Assembly (NCBI GenBank): GCA_964561605.1
Contig: CAZLQD010000035.1
Coordinates: 1-48,335, forward strand
Direction: 5' to 3'
DNA length: 48,335 nt
Source of the DNA: JALUZX01 sp964561605
GTDB taxonomy: Bacteria > Planctomycetota > UBA1135 > JALUZX01
The notes under the pieces were generated by a model. It was given only the letters and a program-made list of their open reading frames with translations, was not told the DNA's origin and did no database searches. Numbering within the stretch: position 1 is the first letter of the stretch; every line of letters begins with the position of its first letter. This document shows, piece after piece, positions 34,953 through 43,522 of this stretch. Position numbers and translations under genes: made by a program.

Positions 34953-36520
34953 CGGCCTGCTCCTTTCGGGGCGGGCCCGCGCCCTCCCCGGAGTTTCTCG
35001 AAATATCGTTCCACCGTACCAGACTCCCCAGCGGGGGCGCTCCCTGCCGGGAGCGGGGGTTCCCTCCCCTCCCCGTGAGAGGGCCCGGGGCCGGCCCCGG
35101 GGGGAACGGGGGCCTCCCTCGGGGAGGTCCGTTCCTGCTCCACCCGGGAGGTCCCGGGATTGGGCAAACCTTTGATCGTATCCGGGAGTGGGAGGCCAAG
35201 GATGAGGGCCGCCGTGCCCCGGTCCTTCTTGGGCGGCGTGGGACCGCCCCTTCCCTTCCCGGGCTGGTCTCCCGGCTGGGAGAGCCCAAGGTCCCGGGAA
35301 GGCGGGGGACGCCTGTCCCTGAGGCTCGGCTGGGTGCCGCCCCGCTGGCGGCTCCGCCGTTTCTCCTCGTCCACCTCCTGGTCCTGATCCTCTCCCCCGG
35401 AATCCTCCTCCCCGCCCCGCTCCATGGTCTTCCAGGAGTGGGTCACCGGGGAGAAGTTGCCTCCCATCCGGGAGGTTCCGGCCGCCATGGCCCCTCCCGA
35501 AAGAGGGGTCTTGGTTCCCTGTCTTCCCTTGGCCGGGGAAGGAGGTTTCCCGGGGCCCTTCTTCTTCCTCTTCCCGGGGGGAGGGGGGGATTTCCTCTTT
35601 CCCGGTTTTCCCGCTCCCCCCCCGGGAGAACCCGTGGAGCCGGAAGCCCCGGCCGAAGACCCCGTCCTGGCGCCCTCGGCCTGCCTGGGAGCCCCGGAAG
35701 GGACTCTCCCCGATCTGCGACCGCCCTTCCCGGCCCTTCCCGCTCCCCCTGCGCCGCCCGCCTTCCCTGCCCGGGTCTTCTCCCCCCGGGCCGCGTTCCT
35801 CTCCTCCTCATCCGGAGAGACCTCCTTCTGCGGGGCGGAGGAAGGGGCCTTCCGGGAGGCCTGCCGGGTCCCGGGAGGGGAGAGGGGTGCAGCGGCGGCG
35901 GTCTTCTTCCTGCCTCCCGGGAGGGAAGGGGAAGAGGAGGCCCGTTCCAGGGAGGCCGGCCCCCGGGAGGGGGAAGCTCCTCCCGGGAGGGAGGGGCCCG
36001 GCGGAAGAAAGGTGGCGGCAAGGGATGCGGCAAGGGCGATTCCCGCCGCCAGGAAGGCCTTCTTCCTTCTTCTTTCCTGCGCGCCGGGGCTCGAGAACAA
36101 TTCCACCGGATCCAGGGCCACGGCGGCGTCCAGGCCGGCCATCACGGCCGCCTCCTGGAAGGGTGTGCGTTCCTCCAGGAGCCAGAACTCCAGGGCCGTG
36201 GAGATCCGGTCGGGAAGACCGGCCTCCCGGTCCATGGCCAGGGCCGTCTCCAGGTCGGAAGGCCGGGCCAGGTACCCCCGGGCCGCCCCCAGGATCCCTC
36301 CCAGGACCAGGGGTCCGAGCCCCAGGATCAGGGGAAGCCGGCCCGGCCAGGCCTCCCCCCAGAGAAGGGCCGAAAGAAGAAGGACCAGGGAGAGGAATCC
36401 CCCCAGGAGGCCGCCGGCGAAGAGCCCCGAGAGAAGGCCCTCCAGGCCCGCCCGGCGCCTCAGGGACCGGCGGCCCTCTTCCAGTGCCAGGGCCAGGGGA
36501 AGGGGGTAGGAAGTCCTCAA
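34949..36520 (-). CDS. Membrane protein with long disordered tail, 523 aa
   Basis: I do not recognise a family with certainty. The first half has two helices (about 27-53 and 62-80), a helical cytoplasmic-type segment rich in Asp/Glu/Arg (LETALAMDREAGLPDRISTA), and a third helix (155-172). The rest, about 350 residues, is Pro/Gly/Ser/Arg/Lys-rich, low-complexity and likely unstructured. The layout resembles DUF4175-like proteins found beside MoxR/VWA genes. The start is TTG 36520 with GGAGG 9 bases upstream, overlapping the previous stop as TTGA. It lies directly before moxR in the operon. Confidence 0.7.
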   Translation of the reverse strand: MRTSYPLPLALALEEGRRSLRRRAGLEGLLSGLFAGGLLGGFLSLVLLLSALLWGEAWPGRLPLILGLGPLVLGGILGAARGYLARPSDLETALAMDREAGLPDRISTALEFWLLEERTPFQEAAVMAGLDAAVALDPVELFSSPGAQERRRKKAFLAAGIALAASLAATFLPPGPSLPGGASPSRGPASLERASSSPSLPGGRKKTAAAAPLSPPGTRQASRKAPSSAPQKEVSPDEEERNAARGEKTRAGKAGGAGGAGRAGKGGRRSGRVPSGAPRQAEGARTGSSAGASGSTGSPGGGAGKPGKRKSPPPPGKRKKKGPGKPPSPAKGRQGTKTPLSGGAMAAGTSRMGGNFSPVTHSWKTMERGGEEDSGGEDQDQEVDEEKRRSRQRGGTQPSLRDRRPPPSRDLGLSQPGDQPGKGRGGPTPPKKDRGTAALILGLPLPDTIKGLPNPGTSRVEQERTSPREAPVPPGAGPGPSHGEGREPPLPAGSAPAGESGTVERYFEKLRGGRGPAPKGAGR

Positions 36521-38961
36521 TGTCCAGAACCTCCCTTCTTCCCGGGGATCTTCTTCAGGATTCCTCCCCCCGGGAGGACCCGGATCATCTTTCCTCCCCG
36601 GAAGAGGCGGACCTTTCCCGGCCGGGAGGCGGGCCTGGAACCGGTTCCTCCCTCCTGGGAGGCTCCCTTCTTCTCCTTCCTAGGCAGGCCCTGGGGAAGG
36701 AGGAGAAGACTCTCCCCGGGCGTACTGGTTCCCGGGGGATGAACCACGGCGACGAAGACCAGTTCGGCCGGGTCCGGCCTGTCGGGCTTCCACCGGAAAT
36801 GGAAGTCCTTCTCCTGCAACTGGTCCTCCACGTCCTGCAGGGAGTCTCTGATCTCCTTCCACTTCGAGGCCAGGTCGGCCCGGAAGGACACCCAGCCACC
36901 CGGGCCGGGCGAGACCCCGCCCCGGGGAAGGAGCCTGGCCCGGGAGACGTAACGGTGGATCACGATTCCGTTCGTCCCGGGGTAGACCAGGCGGGCCGCG
37001 GCGAGCCAGACCTGGACCCGGCAGGGGGGGCCCTGGACCCGGACCTTTCCCTGGACGGCCTTTCCCCCGGGAAGGACCCGGCCCGAGCCGGAGAGGATCC
37101 ACCTCGGTTTCCCGGCCCTGGCCTTCTCCAGGGCCTCCCGGACCTTCTGGAAGAGGCTTCCCGCTTTGTTCGCCCCCCCTCCCCCGTCCAGGACGAGTTC
37201 CCCGTCCACGAAGAGGGTGGGCGTCCCCCGGACTCCCAGCCTGCGGGCCCGGGCATATCCGGCCGGGATGGTCAGGGGGTCCGGCGAGGGAACGTGGAGG
37301 TGATGGCAGAGGAATACCGCCCCGGCTCCGAAGAAGGCCGCCGCTCCCTCGAAGGCCAGGTCGGCTCCCGCGCAGGGATCACAATCGGCCCCGGAAAAGA
37401 GCTCCACCAGGGGCCTGTGGGGAGGGTGGAAGGGGACGGCCCGGGGCTTTCCCGGGGCCTGGAAGGCGGGAACCCGGCCCTCCAGGCGCTCGATTAGTTT
37501 CTCCGTAAACCCAAGGCGCCGGCCCTTTCCGAAATCCCGGTCCCAGAGGCCCTCCAGGCGGCCCAGGGCTTCGGGCCCGCTCTTCTTGGGGTCCAGGAGG
37601 GCCCGGAGGTAGGCGCCCATGGCCCGCCCCGGCTTGCCCAGGCCTTCCCAGCACCGGCCCATGTCCAGGTTGACCGGCCCTTCGTGGATGAGCCCAAACA
37701 CGGCATTGAGCAAATGCCTGCGGGCCTTCCGGAAGGCCTTCCTCTCCAGGTAGAAGCGGCCGGCCAGGTGCTGGAGCCGATAGGCCGCCTCCTTCTCCTC
37801 GGCCAGGCGCGAGGCCCGGATGCCCTCGAGAAGGATCCCCTCCGCCTCCTCCGGGTAAGGAGGGAACTCCATGAGGGCCCGGGCAACCTGCAGGTATACT
37901 CCGGCCCGCTTGGGAGGGGGAAGGAGACCTGCCCAGGACATCCCCGCCCGGGCGAGGTCCTTCGCCGGGGCCGCCTCTTCCTTCAGCAAGAGAAAGAGGT
38001 CCTTGGCCGCCTCGGCGGCGAAAGGGGAGCGCGGATGGGCCTTCAAGAAGGCCCGAAGACTACCGGCGCCTCCCGCCTTCGCCAGGACGAAGGCCTGCTC
38101 CTCTTCGGGAAAGGGCTCGTGGCGGACCCGCTCGAAGAGCACCCTTCGGTTGACCCCGTCCAGGACCACCCGGAAGGACCGTAGGAAATCCCACCCGAGC
38201 CCTCCCAGGAGAGGCCCCGGAAGGCGATAGAAAAGGTCCTCCACTTCCATGGAGCGGAAAGGGACGATCCCGGCGAGCTGGGCCTTGCCCGCCACCAGGT
38301 CCTTTACGGCCTTCCCCTCCAGGCCGGCCCGCGACAGGGCACCGGAAAAGAGAAAGGAATGGGGGCTCCCCGTGGCCAGGTAGAGGAACCCCTTCACCTT
38401 TCCCGCCAAGGTGGCCTCCAACCTGGGCGGTCCCTGGTCCAGGACCAGGGGGAGGACCCATCGTTCGGGCCCTCCGGCCGGAGGATCCCCCTGGAGGGCG
38501 GGAGGAAAGAGGCGGAGGATCTCGTCGATGGGATCCAACTCGATCTTGTAGCCCGCCAGGGCGGGGTACCCCAGGATCCCCGTCACGGGGATCTCCCCCA
38601 GCTCGGTGGCGTAGTCCCGGGTCAGTTCCTGGAGGAGGCCCAGCTTGGCCAGCAGGACTGGGACCCCCTTCAAGCGGGCGTCCCCCATCTCCAGGTCCAC
38701 CTTCTCCCCCTTCTTCCTGCGGATCCCGAGAAAGAGGGCTTCGCCGGGAAAGTAGACCAGGGGAACGGGACAAAGGAGGTCCAGGAGGAGGTGGCGGTCC
38801 ATCTTGACTCCACCCCTGCAGACCTGGGCCCGCACGACCAAGTAGCCCGGGCCGATGGTTTCGAGGGGAACCTCCTTCTGGGCTGGAAGGGAAGGAGCGG
38901 TCCAGAGAGACCCTGCAAGGAGAGAAAGCGAGAAGAACACCCTCGAAGCCCTGGGTCCCAC
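36517..38961 (-). CDS. Tandem pseudo-aspartic-protease, TPR and thioredoxin-like protein, 814 aa
   Basis: A signal peptide (about 8-28) indicates export. Residues about 30-152 and 166-278 look like two retropepsin-type lobes: both end with the fold's G-x-LG...D pattern (GILGYPALAGYKIELD; GGLGWDFLRSFRVVLD). Their catalytic motifs are broken: LLLDLLCP (58-65) keeps Asp but not TG, and LYLATGSP (193-200) keeps TGS but has Ala for Asp. A TPR-like helical region (about 285-495) follows. A thioredoxin-like domain has LFSGADCDPCAGAD (521-534) with a CxxC and the cis-Pro loop GTPTLFVDG. The C-terminal beta-domain resembles that after thioredoxin folds in Omp28-like proteins. GTG 38961 has GGAGG 12 bases upstream; a GTG at 38940 is possible. 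It is the first gene of the operon. Confidence 0.75.
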   Translation of the reverse strand: MGPRASRVFFSLSLLAGSLWTAPSLPAQKEVPLETIGPGYLVVRAQVCRGGVKMDRHLLLDLLCPVPLVYFPGEALFLGIRRKKGEKVDLEMGDARLKGVPVLLAKLGLLQELTRDYATELGEIPVTGILGYPALAGYKIELDPIDEILRLFPPALQGDPPAGGPERWVLPLVLDQGPPRLEATLAGKVKGFLYLATGSPHSFLFSGALSRAGLEGKAVKDLVAGKAQLAGIVPFRSMEVEDLFYRLPGPLLGGLGWDFLRSFRVVLDGVNRRVLFERVRHEPFPEEEQAFVLAKAGGAGSLRAFLKAHPRSPFAAEAAKDLFLLLKEEAAPAKDLARAGMSWAGLLPPPKRAGVYLQVARALMEFPPYPEEAEGILLEGIRASRLAEEKEAAYRLQHLAGRFYLERKAFRKARRHLLNAVFGLIHEGPVNLDMGRCWEGLGKPGRAMGAYLRALLDPKKSGPEALGRLEGLWDRDFGKGRRLGFTEKLIERLEGRVPAFQAPGKPRAVPFHPPHRPLVELFSGADCDPCAGADLAFEGAAAFFGAGAVFLCHHLHVPSPDPLTIPAGYARARRLGVRGTPTLFVDGELVLDGGGGANKAGSLFQKVREALEKARAGKPRWILSGSGRVLPGGKAVQGKVRVQGPPCRVQVWLAAARLVYPGTNGIVIHRYVSRARLLPRGGVSPGPGGWVSFRADLASKWKEIRDSLQDVEDQLQEKDFHFRWKPDRPDPAELVFVAVVHPPGTSTPGESLLLLPQGLPRKEKKGASQEGGTGSRPASRPGKVRLFRGGKMIRVLPGGGILKKIPGKKGGSGH

Positions 38962-39059
38962 GGGTCTCGGCTACCTCCAGCTCCAGGTCCCGCCCATTCT
39001 ACCTCGACCCGCGCTCGAAGGGCTCCGGGTCGCCCGCGGAGGGCCGGAAGGCAAGAAAG

Positions 39060-39137
39060 TGGGGTGAGAGATGGGTTTCGAACCCACGACCTCCAGAGCC
39101 ACAGTCTGGCGCTCTAACCAGCTGAGCTACTCTCACC
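39060..39137 (-). tRNA. tRNA-His (anticodon GTG), CCA encoded
   Basis: A full cloverleaf on the minus strand: acceptor GTGAGAG/CTCTCAC, anticodon stem CCAGA/TCTGG with loop CTGTGGC, T-arm GGTTCGAAACC, encoded CCA. The extra 5' G (position -1, base 39137) faces discriminator C73, the identity feature of histidine tRNAs. Confidence 0.97.
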
Positions 39138-39164
39138 CTGCACGGAACTTCCAATGGGGGAAGA

Positions 39165-39192
39165 ATGATACCCCAAGCTCTCCCTCTATCAA
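39165..39192 (-). promoter_or_regulatory. Sigma-70-type promoter of tRNA-His
   Basis: On the minus strand, TTGATA (39192-39187) and TATCAT (39170-39165) are 16 bases apart and the -10 ends about 27 bases before the mature tRNA. The match and position fit a housekeeping promoter. Confidence 0.6.
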
Positions 39193-39365
39193 GGGGGAAG
39201 AGCAGGAAGAAGGAAGAGGACCTGAAGGGGCCCACGCCGAATCGAAGGAGGTTTTCGAAGGGCCTCCGACCCAGGTCCGGAGGGCCTCCCCCGTGGGGAG
39301 CGATGCGGCCTTTCCCCCTCCGCCGGGGACCCTGGGGGCGAGGGAAAAACCCAAGCCCGGAGCCC

Positions 39366-39393
39366 TTGACAAAGCCCGGGAGATCCCTACACT
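39366..39393 (+). promoter_or_regulatory. Sigma-70-type promoter of tRNA-Lys
   Basis: A perfect -35 TTGACA (39366-39371) is followed after 16 bases by TACACT (39388-39393), 18 bases before the tRNA start. This is the clearest promoter in the window. Confidence 0.65.
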
Positions 39394-39411
39394 TCCCCTC
39401 TCTTCCGGCGT

Positions 39412-39487
39412 GCCCCTCTAGCTCAGTTGGCAGAGCAGCGGATTCTTAATCCGCGGGTCGCAGGTTCGAGCCCTGCGGGGGGCACCA
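39412..39487 (+). tRNA. tRNA-Lys (anticodon CTT), CCA encoded
   Basis: A full 76-base cloverleaf: acceptor GCCCCTC/GGGGGGC (one T-G pair), D-arm AGCTCAGTTGGCAGAGC, anticodon stem GCGGA/TCCGC with loop TTCTTAA, T-arm GCAGGTTCGAGCCCTGC, discriminator A and encoded CCA. Reads AAG. Confidence 0.97.
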
Positions 39488-40116
39488 CTCTCTTCCCCCT
39501 TTCCCGGGCCGCCTTTCCCGCCGCGGGACACCTTCCACCCTCCTTTTCCGAACCTTTTGCATCCGTTGCAAAACGCATCCCTCCGGGGGCGGACCCCGGG
39601 AGAAGAGGGGGGAAGAGTTCGACTTTCTCCGCCTGCCCGCCGCCTGCCGGCCCGGAAAGAGGGGACTCGAAACACCGGAGTCCACCCTGGATCCGCATCC
39701 TTTCCCGCAAGGCCGGATTGCTGTCGGGAAATTCGACACTCTGCCCGGTGCCGGCCGTAGACTTTTTATACGGTGTCGCATAATTTCTTTCGCCCACGGT
39801 GCTTACGAACGACCGCCAAGCCACCCCTCCGAAATCCATGCCCGGACCCGGAAAATATTTATACTGTTATCAAGTTTTTTTCGCTTCTTCCGAAAGGAAA
39901 AGGAGAGCTTAACCGGCCGCCTCCCTCCTTCCGAAAGAAAAACGGACGGGAAAGGGGCCTCCGGCCCCGGCCGGATCTCCAACGCTTTTTCTCAGGCATT
40001 CTTCCCCAACCCAGGTTTCCGGGCCCTGGAATATCCCCGATTCGGGGCGATTCCAAGGGGCCCGGAATTCTCCGGGAAAGGGAAAGGTTCGTTGCATCCC
40101 GCAGGAGGGAAGGCGC
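39488..40116. other. Long leader/intergenic region upstream of the che operon
   Basis: About 630 bases with no convincing gene; frames here have no start support or are reads of the tRNA. Its middle (39760-39900) is AT-rich for this genome, with TATACT at 39860-39865 as a possible -10 but no good -35. It should contain the promoter of cheA. A small perfect dyad at 39555-39573 is listed separately. Confidence 0.5.
39555..39573. promoter_or_regulatory. Inverted repeat TTTTGCA-N5-TGCAAAA
   Basis: A perfect 7-bp dyad with a 5-base spacer, AT-rich in a GC-rich setting, 68 bases after tRNA-Lys and about 540 before cheA. It could be an operator or part of the tRNA's 3' end signal; nothing in view decides. 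Confidence 0.3.
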
Positions 40117-42924
40117 ATGTCCGACCTCGAGGGACTGGAGAAGGTTGCAGATCGCTTGGCCGCATCGGCCCTTCTGGCCGACCCGGGGGACAAACCGTCC
40201 CTGGAAGCACTTGCAGGGGACCTGGAGGCGCTCCTCGAAGCTCTCCCCGCCCAGACCCCCGAAGAGACGAAGGAAGAGGCCCGAGCCATCCTGGATGCGG
40301 TAAAGAGGTTCCTTTCCGCTCCCGAGGAAACAGAAGGTCCTCTCCTGGAAGAAATCCAACACAGGATCACGGCCCTCCTCGAAGGCCCCCGTTCCCTCAA
40401 CGGGCCCGGCGGCGCCTCCACCGCCCCCTCTCCCGAGGGGAGGGGAGATTCCGGATCCGGGAAAGAACGGGCCTTCCACCTTCCCGAATGGGCGGACCAG
40501 GAGGTCTTCCAGGAGTTCCTCGCCGGAAGCAAGGATGCCTTGGCCGAGATCGAAGCGGCCATCCTCGCCCTGGAGAAGGACCCTGATTCGGCGGGCCCGG
40601 CCTTGAAACGCAAGGTCCACACCCTCAAGGGGGAAGCCGGGGTCCTGGGCCTGGAAGAACTGGAAAAGGTCTGTCACGAGCTGGAGGACCACCTGGAGGC
40701 ACAGGCTCCCACATCCGACGCGGTGGACCGCCTCTTGTCCGTCAAGGATTGGATCTCCTCCGCCCTGGACGCCTACGCCCGTGGCGTGAGGCCGGATAAC
40801 CCGACAGAGGGGATCCCGGGGTTCCTCGAAGGGTCCCCTCTCCAGGCTGGAGAAGGAGAGACACCCGAAGAAGAAGCCGGCGCCGGGGGCCGCACCCCTG
40901 CACAGGAAGAGGAAATTACAGAAGCGGGTGGACCAGGTTCGCCCCCATCCCCTGGAGCGGATCCTCCACCGCAAGAAGAGGACTGGGACGAGGAGTCCGT
41001 ATCCCTGGCCGAGGATTTCCTGGCCGAGAGCGAGGAAGGCCTCTCCAAGGTCGACGAGACCCTCCTCGCCGCGGAAGAAGAGGGCCTTTCGGAGGACCGG
41101 ATCAATTCCCTCTTCCGGGTCTTCCACACGATCAAGGGGCTCTCGGGCTTCCTGGAACTCCAGGACATCACCGAGCTGGCCCACACCACGGAGGCCCTCC
41201 TGGACCAGGCCCGGAAGGGGTCCCTCCAGATCGAAGGGCCCGTCCTGGACGTGCTCTTCGACTCCACCGAGACCATGCGGGAGATGCTGGACCGGCTCAG
41301 GGAGGCCATCTCCCGGGGGAAGAAGCCCCTCGTCTTCCCGGGCCGCAAGGCCCTGCTGGAGAGACTCAAGAAGGCGGCCGCCGGAAAACTCGAGGCCGGA
41401 TCCTCCCCCACGGCACAAGCCGGCCGGGAAGAGGGAGAGAACCCTGTCGAAGACGCCAAAGGCCTCTCCCCGGAAGGGAAGGAACGGGCCCACGAAAGGC
41501 CGAAAGAGAAGGTCCCCGTCCCGGGAGCGGAGCCCGTGGAGCAGGGCTCGGCTCCCCCGCGGAAGGTCTCCCAGGACATCCCTGCCCGGAAGAAGGCCAA
41601 GGCGGAATCGGCCCCCTCCAAGCTCAAAGAGTTCGTCAAGGTGGACCTCCAGAGGGTGGACACCCTGGTGGCCCTGATCGGTGAGCTGGTCATCGCCGAG
41701 ACCATGGTGGTCAACGCTCCGGAACTGGCCGGCATCGCCTCCCCCTCCCTGAGGAAACAACTGGGCCAGATGTCCAAGATCACCAGCGATCTCCAGGACA
41801 TCGCCACGAGAATGCGGATGGTGCCCGTCCGGGACGTCTTCCAGAAGATGGCCCGGATGGTCCGCGACCTCTCCCGGAAGACCGGGAAGGCCGTCAAGAC
41901 CGAGATCGAAGGGGCCACGACGGAGATCGACCGGGGCATGGTGGAACAACTGGGCGATCCCCTGGTCCACATCATCCGGAACGCCGTGGACCATGGAATC
42001 GAACCTCCCGAAGAGCGGGAGGCGGCGGGAAAGCCCAGGACGGGCACCATCTACCTCAAGGCCAGGCACCAGGGCGGCAACGTCGTCATCGAAGTGGCCG
42101 ACGACGGGAAAGGGCTGGACAGGAAGACGATCCTCGAGAAGGCCCAGGAGAAGGGCCTCGTCAAGGACGGTGATTCCCTCTCGGACCAGGAAGTCTTCAA
42201 CCTGATCTTTGCGCCGGGCTTCTCCACGGCCAAGAAGCTCACGGAGATCTCCGGGCGCGGCGTGGGGATGGACGTGGTGAAACGGAACATCGAATCCATC
42301 CGGGGATCCGTGTCCATCACCTCCACGCCGGGCCGGGGAACTTCCATCCAGCTCATCCTTCCCCTCACCATGGCCATCATCGACGGCATGCTGGTCACCT
42401 GCGGGAAGGAGCGCTACATCATACCCACCCTCTCGGTGGTGGAATCCATAAAGCCCGAACAGGGCATGATCTACTCCGTGGCCGGGAAGAAGGAGGTCAT
42501 GGCCGTCCGCGGGGAGACCTTCCCTCTCTTCCGCCTGGACCGCCTCCTGGGCATTCCCGGCGCGGTCCAGGATCCCCTCGAGGCCCTGGTGGTGATCGTG
42601 GAGAGCCAAGGCCGGAAGGTGGGAATCCTCGTAGACGACGTCCTCACCCAGCAACAGGTGGTCATCAAAGGGCTGGGCAACGGGCTGCCCAATACAGGGT
42701 ATCTCTCCGGCGCAGCCATTCTCTCCGACGGAAGAGTGGGCCTGATCCTGAACATGGCGGAGATCGTTCACCTCGAAGAGATCTCCGTTCCCGAAAGGGT
42801 TTCTCCGACGCTCGAACGGATTTCGGGTTCGAAAGGGGACGAGGAAGGCACCGGGAAAGAAGAGAAAGTCCAGGATGAATCCGGGGAAGGAGTGTATTCC
42901 GCCCCGGGGGAGGGAGAACGATGA
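40117..42924 (+). CDS. cheA: Chemotaxis histidine kinase CheA with two HPt domains, 935 aa
   Basis: The kinase autophosphorylates in response to chemoreceptors and passes the phosphoryl group to CheY. A helical N-terminal stretch (1-90) has no clear phospho-site. Two HPt domains follow, with His168 in KVHTLKGEAG and His337 in FHTIKGLSGF, separated by an acidic Pro-rich linker. A second linker leads to the dimerisation domain (about 503-565). The ATPase core has the N box DPLVHIIRNAVDHG (614-627), G1 VADDGKGLD (660-668) and G2 GRGVGMDVV (713-721). A CheW-like regulatory domain (about 755-895) ends the protein. It is longer than the usual 650-700 aa because of the extra HPt and linkers. ATG 40117 has GGAGGGAAGG upstream. 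First gene of the operon, overlapping cheW by ATGA. Confidence 0.97.
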   Translation: MSDLEGLEKVADRLAASALLADPGDKPSLEALAGDLEALLEALPAQTPEETKEEARAILDAVKRFLSAPEETEGPLLEEIQHRITALLEGPRSLNGPGGASTAPSPEGRGDSGSGKERAFHLPEWADQEVFQEFLAGSKDALAEIEAAILALEKDPDSAGPALKRKVHTLKGEAGVLGLEELEKVCHELEDHLEAQAPTSDAVDRLLSVKDWISSALDAYARGVRPDNPTEGIPGFLEGSPLQAGEGETPEEEAGAGGRTPAQEEEITEAGGPGSPPSPGADPPPQEEDWDEESVSLAEDFLAESEEGLSKVDETLLAAEEEGLSEDRINSLFRVFHTIKGLSGFLELQDITELAHTTEALLDQARKGSLQIEGPVLDVLFDSTETMREMLDRLREAISRGKKPLVFPGRKALLERLKKAAAGKLEAGSSPTAQAGREEGENPVEDAKGLSPEGKERAHERPKEKVPVPGAEPVEQGSAPPRKVSQDIPARKKAKAESAPSKLKEFVKVDLQRVDTLVALIGELVIAETMVVNAPELAGIASPSLRKQLGQMSKITSDLQDIATRMRMVPVRDVFQKMARMVRDLSRKTGKAVKTEIEGATTEIDRGMVEQLGDPLVHIIRNAVDHGIEPPEEREAAGKPRTGTIYLKARHQGGNVVIEVADDGKGLDRKTILEKAQEKGLVKDGDSLSDQEVFNLIFAPGFSTAKKLTEISGRGVGMDVVKRNIESIRGSVSITSTPGRGTSIQLILPLTMAIIDGMLVTCGKERYIIPTLSVVESIKPEQGMIYSVAGKKEVMAVRGETFPLFRLDRLLGIPGAVQDPLEALVVIVESQGRKVGILVDDVLTQQQVVIKGLGNGLPNTGYLSGAAILSDGRVGLILNMAEIVHLEEISVPERVSPTLERISGSKGDEEGTGKEEKVQDESGEGVYSAPGEGER

Positions 42925-43442
42925 GCACGGTTCAGCCACCGGCCGGGACGGGCGAGAAGAACGGAATCGAAAGCCTGGCCGGAAAGTACATGACCTTCAA
43001 GCTGGCCGAGGAAGAATACGGTCTGGAGATCCTGAAGGTCCGGGACGTGATCGGCCTGATGGAGATCACCCGTGTTCCCAGGACGGAGGACTACATCCGG
43101 GGGGTGATCAACCTGAGAGGAAAGGTGATCGCCGTGGTGGATCTCCGCCTGAAATTCGGCATGGAACCCACAGAGCTCAGTGACCAGACGGTGATCATCG
43201 TGGTCCAGTTCGCCGAGGGTGACAAGGAATTCACCATGGGAATCCTGGTGGACGAGGTCCTGGAGGTCCTGGACATCGGCGCCGACCAGATCGAACCCCC
43301 GCCGGACTTCGGCGCCGGCGGAATCGAGACGGACTTCATCCTGGGAGTGGGCAAGGCGGACAAGCGGGTGATCTTCCTGCTGGACATCGGGAAGGTCCTC
43401 CAGTCCGGGGAAAGCGAGGGAAAGGAATCCGGGAAGGATTGA
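42921..43442 (+). CDS. cheW: Chemotaxis adaptor CheW, 173 aa
   Basis: A cytoplasmic adaptor that links CheA to chemoreceptors. After about 30 variable residues the double beta-barrel domain is complete: TFKLAEEEYGLEILKVRDVI, RVPRTEDYIRGVINLRGKVI and a late VDEVLEVLDI segment, all typical of CheW. Length is normal. ATG 42921 overlaps the cheA stop (ATGA) and has GGGAGGGAG upstream. An 80-base gap follows before the receptor gene. Confidence 0.96.
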   Translation: MSTVQPPAGTGEKNGIESLAGKYMTFKLAEEEYGLEILKVRDVIGLMEITRVPRTEDYIRGVINLRGKVIAVVDLRLKFGMEPTELSDQTVIIVVQFAEGDKEFTMGILVDEVLEVLDIGADQIEPPPDFGAGGIETDFILGVGKADKRVIFLLDIGKVLQSGESEGKESGKD

Positions 43443-43522
43443 GCCCGGAACCGCGGGAATCTTCCGGAGATTGGGATTCGAAAAGTCTGCAAGATTCATA
43501 CGTAGGAAGGGAGACGGGAAAG

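Noticed and set aside
39071..39421. Small proteins starting GFEPTTSRATVW and VPPAGLEPATRGLR near 39.1-39.7 kb
   Set aside because: These are translations of the tRNA-His and tRNA-Lys genes on the wrong strand, a well-known false gene type.
39860..39865. TATACT as -10 of the cheA promoter
   Set aside because: No acceptable -35 lies at the right distance, so it is mentioned only in the region entry.
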